64,000 nucleotides of DNA from Kordia zhangzhouensis (GTDB lineage: Bacteria; Bacteroidota; Bacteroidia; Flavobacteriales; Flavobacteriaceae), in NCBI RefSeq assembly GCF_001005305.1, contig NZ_LBMH01000008.1:1-64000 (forward strand), in the 5' to 3' direction. Positions 36,929 through 45,683 of this stretch are shown piece after piece. A program made the translations under genes and the position numbers. Within the stretch, counting starts at the first letter, position 1, and each line of letters opens with the position of its first letter. Under the pieces are notes generated by a model. It did no database searches and was not told where the DNA came from. It saw nothing but the letters and a program-made list of their open reading frames with translations.

Positions 36929-39162
36929 ACTTGCCTTATTAAATCAGCTCCCATATGTTCAGGAATCCAAATTGCTATGGTTGGCACGTTTTGAAAATCG
37001 GTATCTCTCAAATTCAAAAGGTGAATTTGAATTGTCAAAAGATTTTCATCCTTAATTTCTGAATCACCTGGGTAAATTACTTCTCCTGTTCTCGGGTTAC
37101 GACCTTGAAATAGCTGTTGTATTTCATCATTTCGATTTAATCTACGAGTTCTTGGTGTCCAATTTTCATAAGAATTTGTACTCATCAAGTAAACCAAACA
37201 TTCTTCGTCTGAATGTTCCTCAATATATCCTTTTAAAATTCCTCTAAGGCTTGAGTATGTTGCTGAATCACTTTCTCTTGTATAACGAAGATTGTTAAGC
37301 AAATGCTCCAAACATTCTTGAATCGTAATTCTTGCAACTAAATGTTTTTGTTCTTCAGTTCTATTTGGATGTCCCTCATCTTGGTTAAACAATCCTGCTC
37401 TTGATTGTAGGAAAGTTAAAAGGGCATTTCTATTGGCTTCAATCAATTCATCTGTGTCGTGTGGTGCGTTAATTCTAAACCAATCATTGCCAAATGTATC
37501 TCTATCTAAATCGTCATAGATGATGTTTCGTCTAGTTAGGTTTAACATTTGATTAAGCACTGCCACTCTGTCTAAATCGTTTAGGTGTCTATCATTCAAA
37601 TGGAATTCTAAAAGTCTATTTCTTACATCTTCTTCGTGCTCTACGATAAAATTATAAGCATCAATAGTTACTTGGTCTAAGAATACTCTACAATAGCCTA
37701 AGTAACCTCTTTTATATCCAAAAAACCTTGCTCTCTGTTGAATTGTATCAACGTTTCCTGTACCAATATTTCTCGGCATATAAGTTACGGTCAAACCTTC
37801 AACCGTAAAGCCTCTATCCATTGATTGTCCGCCCACTAAAATCCAAGAGTAGAAATCATTCCAAGGAATTTGCGGTGTTACTCCATTTCTAGAATTGACT
37901 TCAACAATTTGGGTGTATCGCAGAGCGTGAATCAAATCGTTTCCTGTCAGCGTTTCAAAACTAGGCAAATCAGAAACAGTCATTTGTAATTGATTATATG
38001 AAGTTCTGAACTCGTCAATTAGTTCTCTTCTGTCTTCAGCATCATTGCCTGAAAGTAACCTCTGCCAACTATTACAAGTATTTCTTATCCAATTTGTAAA
38101 TTCGTTATGGTCTCCTTGCAGTCTTGAAGGATGGACAAGCATTGTCCTATTCCTGTGATTATTTTGCATTTCTCCTGCAACTACACCCAAAAAGAAAATG
38201 CGTAAAGCACTTTTCAAACTCTCTGGAATTTCAAAAAGCGGATTTGTTGGAGTAGGAATTTCATTTGGTGGTATCTCCAAGATAAGGTTTGGATTATTTC
38301 TGAAAAAATCAATTCCTCCTGTGTAATCAGGTCCGGGAGTTAATAGTTTTATGAAATTAGGAGAAAGTCTATCCATTATATTTATGAATAGATTTGCCTG
38401 TGGTGTGGCGGTGTATTGTAGAAATGTGTGATGTGGGAAAACATTGCGAAGTGCGTTTATTCTACGGTAAATAGTAGAAACTTGATTTTCGGTTAAACTT
38501 TCTATATCAATATTTTGTCGTGCTGCCCATCTTGCTCTAGTGTTTAGACTTGCTTGGTCTCCTTCATCATCAATTATCAAGGTTGGAACACCTGTAAGGT
38601 TTTGTCCCGCAAGAATATTAACTAAGTTATTCAAGTGAGATGTGTTCTTCATCACTGTTATAAGCAATGTTCTACACCTTTCTATTGGGAAAGTTGGGTC
38701 AGCCCATTGAGCAAGTGTTGTTTCAATTGTTTCAGCTTCTTGGTTGCTGTTAGGGTTTTGGAGTAATGTCCACTTTCTGTCAAAGCGAGTGTTTAACCTT
38801 AAATCGTCCGCTAATCGTTGTGTTGACTGATTTACGAGATTAGTTGAAACACCTGCAATTACGATTACAATCTGATAGTTGTTATCTCTAGCTAATGCAG
38901 TCAGAGTAGTGAAAGAAAGGGTTTTTCCACTTTGGACATAACCAATTACAATTCCTGTTTCATTATTGGTTTGGTCATTAGGATTACCACACACCTGCAT
39001 AATTCTGTATGTTTCATCCAATATTCTTTCGCCACTTTGATTTAAACTTCTATTAGAATTAGTAAAACCTTTACTTCGCAAAAGTTCAGTAGTTTCATCA
39101 CCTACAAATGGTTGCCAATCTCCATTTTGGTTTTGATTCTGTATTTCGATTATTTCTGTCAT
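36925..39162 (-). CDS. Z1-domain ATPase/helicase-like protein
   Basis: A 745-residue protein with Walker A GYVQSGKT (74-81) and Walker B LIIDDEGDQAS (about 196-206), where DDEGD replaces DExx as in Z1-linked superfamily II ATPases. The later segment WILVGGQSMDRGFTVEGLTVTYMPRN is the Z1 signature. It is presumably the motor of the restriction complex. It starts 4 bp after the GHKL gene. Z1 proteins occur with MutL-like ATPases, C5 methyltransferases and DUF4420 nucleases in a described restriction-modification group. Confidence 0.9.
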   Translation of the reverse strand: MTEIIEIQNQNQNGDWQPFVGDETTELLRSKGFTNSNRSLNQSGERILDETYRIMQVCGNPNDQTNNETGIVIGYVQSGKTLSFTTLTALARDNNYQIVIVIAGVSTNLVNQSTQRLADDLRLNTRFDRKWTLLQNPNSNQEAETIETTLAQWADPTFPIERCRTLLITVMKNTSHLNNLVNILAGQNLTGVPTLIIDDEGDQASLNTRARWAARQNIDIESLTENQVSTIYRRINALRNVFPHHTFLQYTATPQANLFINIMDRLSPNFIKLLTPGPDYTGGIDFFRNNPNLILEIPPNEIPTPTNPLFEIPESLKSALRIFFLGVVAGEMQNNHRNRTMLVHPSRLQGDHNEFTNWIRNTCNSWQRLLSGNDAEDRRELIDEFRTSYNQLQMTVSDLPSFETLTGNDLIHALRYTQIVEVNSRNGVTPQIPWNDFYSWILVGGQSMDRGFTVEGLTVTYMPRNIGTGNVDTIQQRARFFGYKRGYLGYCRVFLDQVTIDAYNFIVEHEEDVRNRLLEFHLNDRHLNDLDRVAVLNQMLNLTRRNIIYDDLDRDTFGNDWFRINAPHDTDELIEANRNALLTFLQSRAGLFNQDEGHPNRTEEQKHLVARITIQECLEHLLNNLRYTRESDSATYSSLRGILKGYIEEHSDEECLVYLMSTNSYENWTPRTRRLNRNDEIQQLFQGRNPRTGEVIYPGDSEIKDENLLTIQIHLLNLRDTDFQNVPTIAIWIPEHMGADLIRQV

Positions 39163-39166
39163 ATCT

Positions 39167-40705
39167 TTATTGTTTTGAGAGATTGGATATTAGCTCATTA
39201 AAATTTCTCCGAACTTCTCCTTGATTTTTGTAGCTGTCCTTTGCAATGATTTCAGAAAGTCCTAAAGCTGCCGCAATTCTGAGAACAGGCTCAATTTTGT
39301 TAGTGTCGGCTCCTGCAAATTCAACCATAAAAGGATGTGTTAAAGAAAGTCTTATCCCAATTTGACGAACAGATGAATTGCTAACTTTTTCTTTAATAAA
39401 ACTATCGCCTACTTCAATTAACTCTGTTAGTGAAGGGTCATATGAAAGTTCAATTGACACTTTCCAATCAACTTTATTAAAGCGAATGTCAAATTCTCTA
39501 TGAAGCGTTTTTTCGGTTTTGGTTAATTCTACCTTTTCTTCGGGTTCTGCTACAGAAATTGAATTTACTACTTCGGCAACTGCTTGCGGTGCTTTCTTCT
39601 GAAAGTCATTCACCGTTTCATCAAGTGCTTTTACAGCTGCTTTATATTCTTTTTCAGTCGCTCTTACTCGATATTGTTCTGCTTGTTGCAGTAATGGAAA
39701 GTCTTTAGAGCTAATATCATCTTTAAGTAGTCTGAGAAAAATCTCTAGGTTTTCATCCCATTGGATTCCTTTTTTTGTAAAGTTTACACTAAATCCGTCT
39801 AAGTGAAGTTCTCCAAAAACTCTTTGATAGCGATAACTGTTTGGAGCTCCGAAAATAAAATCAGGTCTAAAGCCATTATCAAAACTGCCTTCAATTACTC
39901 TGCCTCTGCGAAATAATGCAAAACCTGCTTCTGATGTAGATGCCTTTTCTCTGATTGCAACAAAACCGTGAACACTTAAACCTTCTTCTAATTCAAAATC
40001 AATTTCCTTTCGCCACAGAATAGGGTCATCATCTGGTTTGTCATATTGAGGAACATTAAGGATTTTTGGGTCTTCAAATTTTAATTCTTCATTGTTCAAG
40101 GTTAGCTTTAAAACGCCTTTACGGATAAATTCTCTGTAAATACTTCGTAAATGGTCTTTTACTTTTCCTACACCTTTTCTTCTCGGCATTCTATTTACAT
40201 CAAACAATTCTACGATTGTGAAATGATGGTTTTTTTCGCAAGATTTAATTTCAACATCCAACTCCTCTAACTTGTCCTCAAAAATCTTTTTCATATCGAA
40301 GGAAACCTTCTTCACCTGCGTTTCTCCCAATGCTGTGGATGTAACACACCAATTGTCAGCAAACCAACAAGCTGCTGATTTCATACCCATTCCAAATTCA
40401 GAAAGACCTGAATTATCAGGAGGAACTTCCGCAGCTCGAAATGCTCTTGAATAATCAGCTTCTCCAATTCCTCCTGCATTATCTCTTATGGTGATTCTAT
40501 TTTCAGGTTCGTTTATTTCAACTCTTACTTCAAGAACAAAATCATCACCTTCAATTTGTTTTAAAACCTTTATGTTTTTTAGGTAACTGTCAACTGCATT
40601 ATCAATGAATTCAGCCAATGCAAACCAAGTCTCATATTCAATGTGCTTGAGAACAGAGAGCATAGTAACTTGTGGACGAATACTAACTTTACTTTGCTGG
40701 CTCAT
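39167..40705 (-). CDS. MutL/MORC-type GHKL ATPase
   Basis: A 512-residue protein with the GHKL ATP-binding motifs: N-box EFIDNAVDSY (about 32-41), DNAGGIG (75-81) and GMGMKSAACW (105-114), followed by an S5-like transducer and a long charged C-terminal part. These MutL-like ATPases act as ATP-driven clamps in certain restriction-modification systems and are the presumed ancestors of eukaryotic MORC proteins. ATG at 40705 (MSQQSKVS) is preferred; it overlaps the methyltransferase gene by 17 bp. An upstream ATG would overlap by 65 bp. Confidence 0.9.
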   Translation of the reverse strand: MSQQSKVSIRPQVTMLSVLKHIEYETWFALAEFIDNAVDSYLKNIKVLKQIEGDDFVLEVRVEINEPENRITIRDNAGGIGEADYSRAFRAAEVPPDNSGLSEFGMGMKSAACWFADNWCVTSTALGETQVKKVSFDMKKIFEDKLEELDVEIKSCEKNHHFTIVELFDVNRMPRRKGVGKVKDHLRSIYREFIRKGVLKLTLNNEELKFEDPKILNVPQYDKPDDDPILWRKEIDFELEEGLSVHGFVAIREKASTSEAGFALFRRGRVIEGSFDNGFRPDFIFGAPNSYRYQRVFGELHLDGFSVNFTKKGIQWDENLEIFLRLLKDDISSKDFPLLQQAEQYRVRATEKEYKAAVKALDETVNDFQKKAPQAVAEVVNSISVAEPEEKVELTKTEKTLHREFDIRFNKVDWKVSIELSYDPSLTELIEVGDSFIKEKVSNSSVRQIGIRLSLTHPFMVEFAGADTNKIEPVLRIAAALGLSEIIAKDSYKNQGEVRRNFNELISNLSKQ

Positions 40706-42044
40706 AGGATTTGGATAATGAATTAGACGCTTGGAGTTGCTTCGCAACTCCATTCAGTTTCTTTTCTTCAACCAAAAGCTGAGTAGCAATGAGCTTTACA
40801 ATTTTGGCATTTACAGCGTTTCCTAATGCTTTGAAAGCTGCATTGTCATTTTCAGGAAGTTTCAATCCTGTTAAAGACTGAAGTTTCAATCCTTCTTTTT
40901 TGGTAATGTATCTGTTTTCCCAACCAATAATTGGAATTTGAGTGTTCGTACAAACTAAAGAAGGGAAAAAATCAGGCTTTTTAATTCTTATGCCTGATGG
41001 TCTAAATTGCAATAGATAATTATTTATTATTCGTTTGCTGTCGCCAACATTCCATTCTAATTTCTGCCAACTTTGAGATGGCAACTTTGCAATTTGCTTA
41101 ACGGCTTCTTTTATGAACTTTTTGTTGTCTTTGTAAAATTGTCTGTTCTGTCTAATATATCTCTGTTTCCAATCGGGAAACTCATCTTCAACTCTTGCGT
41201 AGCTTGGTAGATTTGCTAATTGTTCTTCCTTGGTCATTCCTTTTAATGAAATCCCAAAATTTCCTTTGTATTCACCTAATTCTTTTGCAGAAAGTAAATG
41301 AGGATATTGTTCTTCAAATGGATAGTCTGCTCCGAATTCCATTCCCCAAATTGGAAAACCTGGGATTTTTACCTCTTTTGGTAAAGCATCAATTAAGTCT
41401 TGCCAAAGTCGAATGCAATCTTGATTTGATTTAGGTAGTTGTTTTGCACTAACTGGATTCTGCTCAATGAAATTTTCAAGTTCAACAACATTTTTTTTGT
41501 ATTTGTCTACCTTGTCAAAACTAAAATGGTCGAGTGCATTTATTCCTAACGAGCCAACAATAAATATTCTTTGTCTATGCTGCGGAATACCAAAGTCGTG
41601 AGGGGAATAGTCTTTATGGTCAACTTGATATCCTAGTCTCTCAAACTCAACTTTCATTGCTTTCCAAGTTTCTTCGTTATTGTGCTTGGCAATGAATCGA
41701 ACATTCTCTAAAATGAAATATTTGGGTTTTCGAGCCTCAAGAATTTTTACAATTTCGTCAAACAGCGTTCCTCTGTCGTCCTCTCGTCCAAGTTGTTTAC
41801 CCGCTTTTGAAAATGGCTGACAAGGGAAACCTGCACATAATATGTCGTGGTCAGGAATTAAGTCAATATTGTCTTTTACAATTTTCCTAATGTCTCCGTG
41901 AATGTTAATGTCTTTACCCCAATTCTTTTTGTAGGTATCTCTTAATACAGGGTCGAGTTCACTTGCAAATACACACTCGTGGCCAAGTTCGTGTAACGCC
42001 TTATGAAAGCCTCCAAGTCCCGCGAATAAATCTATAAATCTCAT
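40689..42044 (-). CDS. DNA (cytosine-5) methyltransferase
   Basis: C5-cytosine methyltransferase that marks self DNA. The 451-residue protein has motif I RFIDLFAGLGGFHKAL at the N-terminus, catalytic Cys75 in AGFPCQPFSKAGKQ, motif VI ENVRF at 113, motif VIII QHRQRIFIVG near 160 and the C-terminal ALGNAVNAKI. The target-recognition region (about 190-370) is unfamiliar, so the site is unknown. First gene of the four-gene operon. No vsr gene, which often goes with this group, is present. Confidence 0.95.
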   Translation of the reverse strand: MRFIDLFAGLGGFHKALHELGHECVFASELDPVLRDTYKKNWGKDINIHGDIRKIVKDNIDLIPDHDILCAGFPCQPFSKAGKQLGREDDRGTLFDEIVKILEARKPKYFILENVRFIAKHNNEETWKAMKVEFERLGYQVDHKDYSPHDFGIPQHRQRIFIVGSLGINALDHFSFDKVDKYKKNVVELENFIEQNPVSAKQLPKSNQDCIRLWQDLIDALPKEVKIPGFPIWGMEFGADYPFEEQYPHLLSAKELGEYKGNFGISLKGMTKEEQLANLPSYARVEDEFPDWKQRYIRQNRQFYKDNKKFIKEAVKQIAKLPSQSWQKLEWNVGDSKRIINNYLLQFRPSGIRIKKPDFFPSLVCTNTQIPIIGWENRYITKKEGLKLQSLTGLKLPENDNAAFKALGNAVNAKIVKLIATQLLVEEKKLNGVAKQLQASNSLSKSYEPAK

Positions 42045-42190
42045 TCTATATTTTCTGTCCTAAATATTGCTTTTTCAAAATTCGCAATTTATGTTTTTAA
42101 TCTTCTCTGTTTGTCCGTGCGTTGGCAAAAAATGGCTCTTTTGGTTTTTGGAGCGTTGGCTCGTGTGTCGGCAAAAACCAAATGTGCCAT

Positions 42191-42203
42191 TTGCGGGTCG
42201 GCT
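42191..42203. repeat. Right copy of the 13-bp direct repeat
   Basis: Exact second copy of TTGCGGGTCGGCT (see 35881-35893). Together the pair brackets the methyltransferase / GHKL / Z1 / DUF4420 operon. Confidence 0.7.
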
Positions 42204-42228
42204 TTTTACACTGACGCACAACATATGT

Positions 42229-42248
42229 ATAACAGGAATTCCTGTTAT
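42229..42248. repeat. Perfect 20-bp palindrome
   Basis: ATAACAGGAA followed at once by its complement TTCCTGTTAT. It lies at the outer edge of the spacer-like segment upstream of the methyltransferase gene and may be a recombination hairpin or a dimeric regulator site. Confidence 0.6.
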
Positions 42249-42450
42249 CATACTAAATTTAGAAAATAACAGGAACCATTTTATTATAAACGTCCTATTA
42301 TTTTTTATAAATGTAACACAAAACCTACATATGCACAATGAGGTTTCCCGTAAAGCGGGATAAAATATTTTAGGAGCGTATTATTAGATGATACTATCCA
42401 GCCTAACTGTTTTTGAGAGTATTAGCTAAGAAGATAGTTTTTCTTTATTG

Positions 42451-43881
42451 CTAATTCGGAAAGCTAAAAACCAACGGAATCACAAATTGAAAGAACAGAA
42501 TCAATAGCGCAATAGAGATAAGGTTTAGAACAAAACCTGCACGTGCCATTTGCGCTACTTTTACATAACCACTTGCAAATACAATGGCATTTGGCGGTGT
42601 AGACATGGGCAACATAAAGGCACAACTAGATGCCATGGTTACTGGAATGAGAATGTGTAATAAATCTACGTTTAAACCTATGGCAACACCTGCTACCATC
42701 GGCGCAAAAATGGCAATTAACGCTACGTTGCTCATCAATTCTGTCATAAATAGCATTACAGTGATGAGAATGCTGCAAACGATAAGAATACTTAAAGTGG
42801 TATGATTGCTCACAGCAGTTCCTATCAAGTCAATGATACCAACTTCTGACAGACTGCTTGCTAGGGCGAGTCCACCACCAAATAAGAGTAAAATTCCCCA
42901 CGGAAGTCGTTTGGTATCTTCCCAATCTAGAATTTGACGATTTTGATGCGTCGCTATAAAACATGCAAATGCTGCCACCAAACTAATTGTGGTATCGGAA
43001 AGGTTTAGGTTTGGGAATAGACTGTTGAGGTAATTTTTTCCAATCCAAAACGCAATCGCTATGATGAATATAAGCATAACAATGATTTCGGATTTGTTAA
43101 TTTTTCCCAGTTTATCCATTTCACGATCAATGAGTGTTTTTGATTCTTCAAAGGAAGCCAAATGGTTTGGGTATAGGAATTTTGTTAAAACATAATAGAT
43201 AAAAAACAGCATGATAATGGCAAACGGAATTCCAACCATCATCCATTTGACAAAGGAAATGCTGTAATTGTATTCGTTTTCCATAAATCCTGCCAATACA
43301 ATATTAGGAGGCGTGCCGATTAATGTTGAAATTCCACCTACATTGGCGGCATAGGCAATTCCTAACATGATACTGAGTGCAAAATTTCGATCGTTTTTAG
43401 TAAAACCGTCCGCATCATCAATTAATAATTCAATCACAGAATAGGCGATAGGCAGCATGACAACGGTTGTAGCGGTATTACTAATCCACATGCTTAGAAA
43501 AGCAGTTGCTAGCATAAATCCGAGAATGATTTTATTGGGACTTGTACCTGTGAGTTTGATGATGCCCAACGCCACACGTCGGTGCAGATTTACTTTTTCT
43601 AAGGCGAGTGCTAGGACGAATCCTCCAAAAAATAGAAAGATGATCGGATGCCCATAATTTACTGCCACTTCTTTGATAGGCATGATGCCCAATAGCGGAA
43701 AGAACGTTAACGGAATTAAAGCTGTTACAGAGATTGACACTGTTTCGGTAATCCACCATACAATCATCCATAAAGCTACTCCAATTACTTTGTCCGCCGC
43801 AGGATTAATGAGTTCAAAAGGTGCTAAGAAAAACAGTAAACACAGTGCAGGACCTAAGACTAGCATGATTTTTTTCTTCAT
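42451..43881 (-). CDS. DASS (SLC13) sodium/anion symporter
   Basis: A 476-residue inner-membrane transporter with about 11-12 helices. The two SNT-type motifs of the divalent anion:sodium symporter family are in LSMWISNTATTVVMLPIA (about residue 128) and LMTELMSNVALIAIFAPM (about 385). Substrates in the family are C4-dicarboxylates, citrate or sulfate; the choice cannot be made here. It lies 83 bp downstream of the marR gene on the same strand. Two TTTAGGAT words just upstream (43892-43909) resemble half of the MarR-box palindrome, but this is weak. Confidence 0.9.
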   Translation of the reverse strand: MKKKIMLVLGPALCLLFFLAPFELINPAADKVIGVALWMIVWWITETVSISVTALIPLTFFPLLGIMPIKEVAVNYGHPIIFLFFGGFVLALALEKVNLHRRVALGIIKLTGTSPNKIILGFMLATAFLSMWISNTATTVVMLPIAYSVIELLIDDADGFTKNDRNFALSIMLGIAYAANVGGISTLIGTPPNIVLAGFMENEYNYSISFVKWMMVGIPFAIIMLFFIYYVLTKFLYPNHLASFEESKTLIDREMDKLGKINKSEIIVMLIFIIAIAFWIGKNYLNSLFPNLNLSDTTISLVAAFACFIATHQNRQILDWEDTKRLPWGILLLFGGGLALASSLSEVGIIDLIGTAVSNHTTLSILIVCSILITVMLFMTELMSNVALIAIFAPMVAGVAIGLNVDLLHILIPVTMASSCAFMLPMSTPPNAIVFASGYVKVAQMARAGFVLNLISIALLILFFQFVIPLVFSFPN

Positions 43882-43964
43882 GTGTTGACAATTCTTTAGG
43901 ATGTTTAGGATTGCAAAATAGGAAAAATAAAATTTCTTAAAGCCACTATTCCTCTTATCGATTC

Positions 43965-44576
43965 TTACCCATTTGCTTTTTCTTCATACTCTGGACAATC
44001 CAATCGAATTTCGGTTGTCATTAAAATTTTTTGAAGTAGGTTACAATAATTCGTTTCCTTATTCTTTTGATAATATTTGCAACCGTAGCAAGTACGCTGT
44101 ACAGTTAAAACTCCGTTGTAATTGAGTTTGTAAATTAAATTACTAAGTGTATTTAGCAGACCTGTTAATTCGCTCTCATTGAAATTGTCGATTTGTTTTT
44201 TTAGTGGCATTGCAAAATCGTTAGTTTGAGTAACCATTTTTTTGCCTGATTCTGTCAATTGTAACGTGTAACTCCTATTGTCTGAAGATGAAAAGTCTTT
44301 GGAAATCATTCCTTTTCTATTCAAAGCTCTAATTGCATCGCTAATAGTAGGTTTTGTGACATTGAACTCTTTAGCTAGGTGACTTACATTGCAAAGCTCA
44401 CGTTTATGAAAAGCAATAAAAATCAATATTTGAATTTGGATTGGGCTCAATCCAACTAATTTCGCTTTTTCCCATAACAACACTTTGAATACTTCTGAGA
44501 TTCGTTCTAAACCAGCAACTATTTTACTAGAAATATCTTGTTCTTGTTGTGTGGGGTTAAATATACTGTTATCCAT
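43965..44576 (-). CDS. MarR-family regulator with a C-terminal cysteine cluster
   Basis: A 203-residue regulator. The winged helix is NVSHLAKEFNVTKPTISDAIRALNRKGMISKDFSSSDNRSYTLQLTESG (about residues 63-112). Unlike most MarR proteins it has a C-terminal tail with Cys163-x2-Cys166, Cys178 and Cys194, a likely zinc or iron-sulfur site or redox switch. ATG at 44576 is used; the longer frame would translate the terminator upstream. A copy of the 13-bp palindrome lies 32 bp upstream of the start, suggesting autoregulation. Confidence 0.85.
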   Translation of the reverse strand: MDNSIFNPTQQEQDISSKIVAGLERISEVFKVLLWEKAKLVGLSPIQIQILIFIAFHKRELCNVSHLAKEFNVTKPTISDAIRALNRKGMISKDFSSSDNRSYTLQLTESGKKMVTQTNDFAMPLKKQIDNFNESELTGLLNTLSNLIYKLNYNGVLTVQRTCYGCKYYQKNKETNYCNLLQKILMTTEIRLDCPEYEEKANG

Positions 44577-44577
44577 A

Positions 44578-44604
44578 AAAAAAGTCCCGTTAATCAACGG
44601 GACT
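44578..44604 (-). terminator. Intrinsic terminator directly before the marR start codon
   Basis: Perfect 9-bp stem AGTCCCGTT/AACGGGACT with a 4-nt loop (44583-44604). On the minus strand a run of seven T follows, ending at the ATG of marR. It ends the DUF2024 operon. Confidence 0.8.
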
Positions 44605-44607
44605 AAG

Positions 44608-44620
44608 TTAGTAATCCTAA
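44608..44620. promoter_or_regulatory. Predicted MarR box O1
   Basis: TTAGTAATCCTAA, one mismatch from the palindrome TTAGGAATCCTAA found at O2. It sits between the DUF2024 stop and the marR start. Confidence 0.6.
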
Positions 44621-44625
44621 TTAAA

Positions 44626-44889
44626 TTAATTGCAATTTTCCATTTCAATTATGTGAAAACCTACCTTTTTGATAGATGCGATTACCTCTTCTGTTGCTTG
44701 TTCAATATGACAGAATTTGCATTCTTTTGTGGATAATTGATTGGAGCGAAACGGTTTTGACTTTACATAGTGTTTGCCAAATTCAAATACAGTGTATTGA
44801 TTGGTTGTTTCACTTGGTACTAGAATATCAAAATGCATTATTTTACCATCTTCTCTCTGAACATACGTGTCCCAAACAGCTACTTTCAT
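44626..44889 (-). CDS. DUF2024 family protein
   Basis: An 87-residue soluble protein with the DUF2024 signature MKVAVWDTYVQREDGKIMHFDILVPS at the start and CKFCHIEQAT (CxxC) near residue 57. Function unknown. The CxxC could bind metal or be redox active, in keeping with the thioredoxin-fold protein and Cys-rich MarR beside it. It begins 1 bp after the stop of the exported-protein gene and ends at a terminator. Confidence 0.85.
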   Translation of the reverse strand: MKVAVWDTYVQREDGKIMHFDILVPSETTNQYTVFEFGKHYVKSKPFRSNQLSTKECKFCHIEQATEEVIASIKKVGFHIIEMENCN

Positions 44890-44890
44890 A

Positions 44891-45616
44891 TTATTCTTTT
44901 TTTACGGTATATGGTAGTGATAAGTTTCCACTAGCTATACTATATATTTCATATACACCAAGCATAGGCAAGTTTTCATTACTTGTGTTTACTTTCATGA
45001 ATGCAGTAACGCCATCATATTGGAAATTTGATTGATTATTCATCCTATAATTTGGTACTACTACATTGATTGTGTTTTGTCTTGTAGTAACAGGATAACC
45101 TGGAGAATCCATATACATTGGCATATTAGGATTAGTTGGTGGTAATACCACAGTTTTGTCAGCTTTTTTAAACTGCTTAACTGATAGCCCTCCAGGAACT
45201 CTTTCATCTTTGATTAATATGACCCAATGCGGATGCCAAACAAGTCCATCGTTGTTAAAAATTTGGTCGTTGTTCTCATCCCAAAGCGGAGTGTCATCAA
45301 AATCAGGATGTGAGGTCAATGCAAGGGCTACTATGCCGTTGGTTTGTCCAAACCCCACATCAGTTGGTTGTAAGGTAGTAGGAAATACATATCCCAATAC
45401 GGGTGCACCATCCAATTGTCCTATTTTTGTTGGTGTTGTATTTCCTGCCGTTCCATTAACGTCAATTTCCCAAATAGTGATACCTAAATCCTTTTTAGTT
45501 GTGACTCGGACTTGTTTTATTGTAAAGTCATCGATTTTGTGTGAACTTTCTTGTGTATAGGACTCAGTTGTTCCCAGAATAATAATTGTTGTTAAGAAAA
45601 AGATAATTGATTTCAT
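44891..45616 (-). CDS. Exported protein of the MarR-controlled group, unknown function
   Basis: A 241-residue protein. ATG at 45616 is used because it starts a good signal peptide (MKSIIFFLTTIIILGTTESYTQ). The mature beta-rich domain contains WEIDVNGTAG, PLWDENNDQIFNNDGLVWHPHWVILIKDERVPGG and the C-terminal LGVYEIYSIASGNLSLPY. Conserved His/Trp-rich LVWHPHW might bind metal. I recognise no named domain. A perfect MarR box (O2) lies 37 bp upstream. It forms an operon with DUF2024. Confidence 0.78.
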   Translation of the reverse strand: MKSIIFFLTTIIILGTTESYTQESSHKIDDFTIKQVRVTTKKDLGITIWEIDVNGTAGNTTPTKIGQLDGAPVLGYVFPTTLQPTDVGFGQTNGIVALALTSHPDFDDTPLWDENNDQIFNNDGLVWHPHWVILIKDERVPGGLSVKQFKKADKTVVLPPTNPNMPMYMDSPGYPVTTRQNTINVVVPNYRMNNQSNFQYDGVTAFMKVNTSNENLPMLGVYEIYSIASGNLSLPYTVKKE

Positions 45617-45652
45617 TTTTTTGATTTTAAAAGTCATGAGTTTATTTTTAAA

Positions 45653-45665
45653 TTAGGAATCCTAA
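45653..45665. promoter_or_regulatory. Predicted MarR box O2
   Basis: TTAGGAATCCTAA, a perfect palindrome around a central base, in the 67-bp gap between the thioredoxin-fold gene and the exported-protein gene. Confidence 0.65.
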
Positions 45666-45683
45666 CTTTATTTAATAAAAAAT

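Larger units (their letters stand above)
42045..42450. other. Intergenic region upstream of the defence operon
   Basis: About 405 bp. It includes a spacer-related segment (42105-42230) with TTGCGGGTCGGCT (42191-42203) and GACGCACAACATATG, and a perfect 20-bp palindrome, ATAACAGGAA/TTCCTGTTAT (42229-42248). Overlapping short frames on both strands have no protein-like sequence and are not called. Confidence 0.6.

Noticed and set aside
42067-42363. Overlapping 98- and 87-codon frames on both strands upstream of the methyltransferase
   Set aside because: Mutually antisense across a repeat/palindrome region, with unusual Cys/Trp/Phe-rich or Lys/Phe-rich composition and no recognisable motif.
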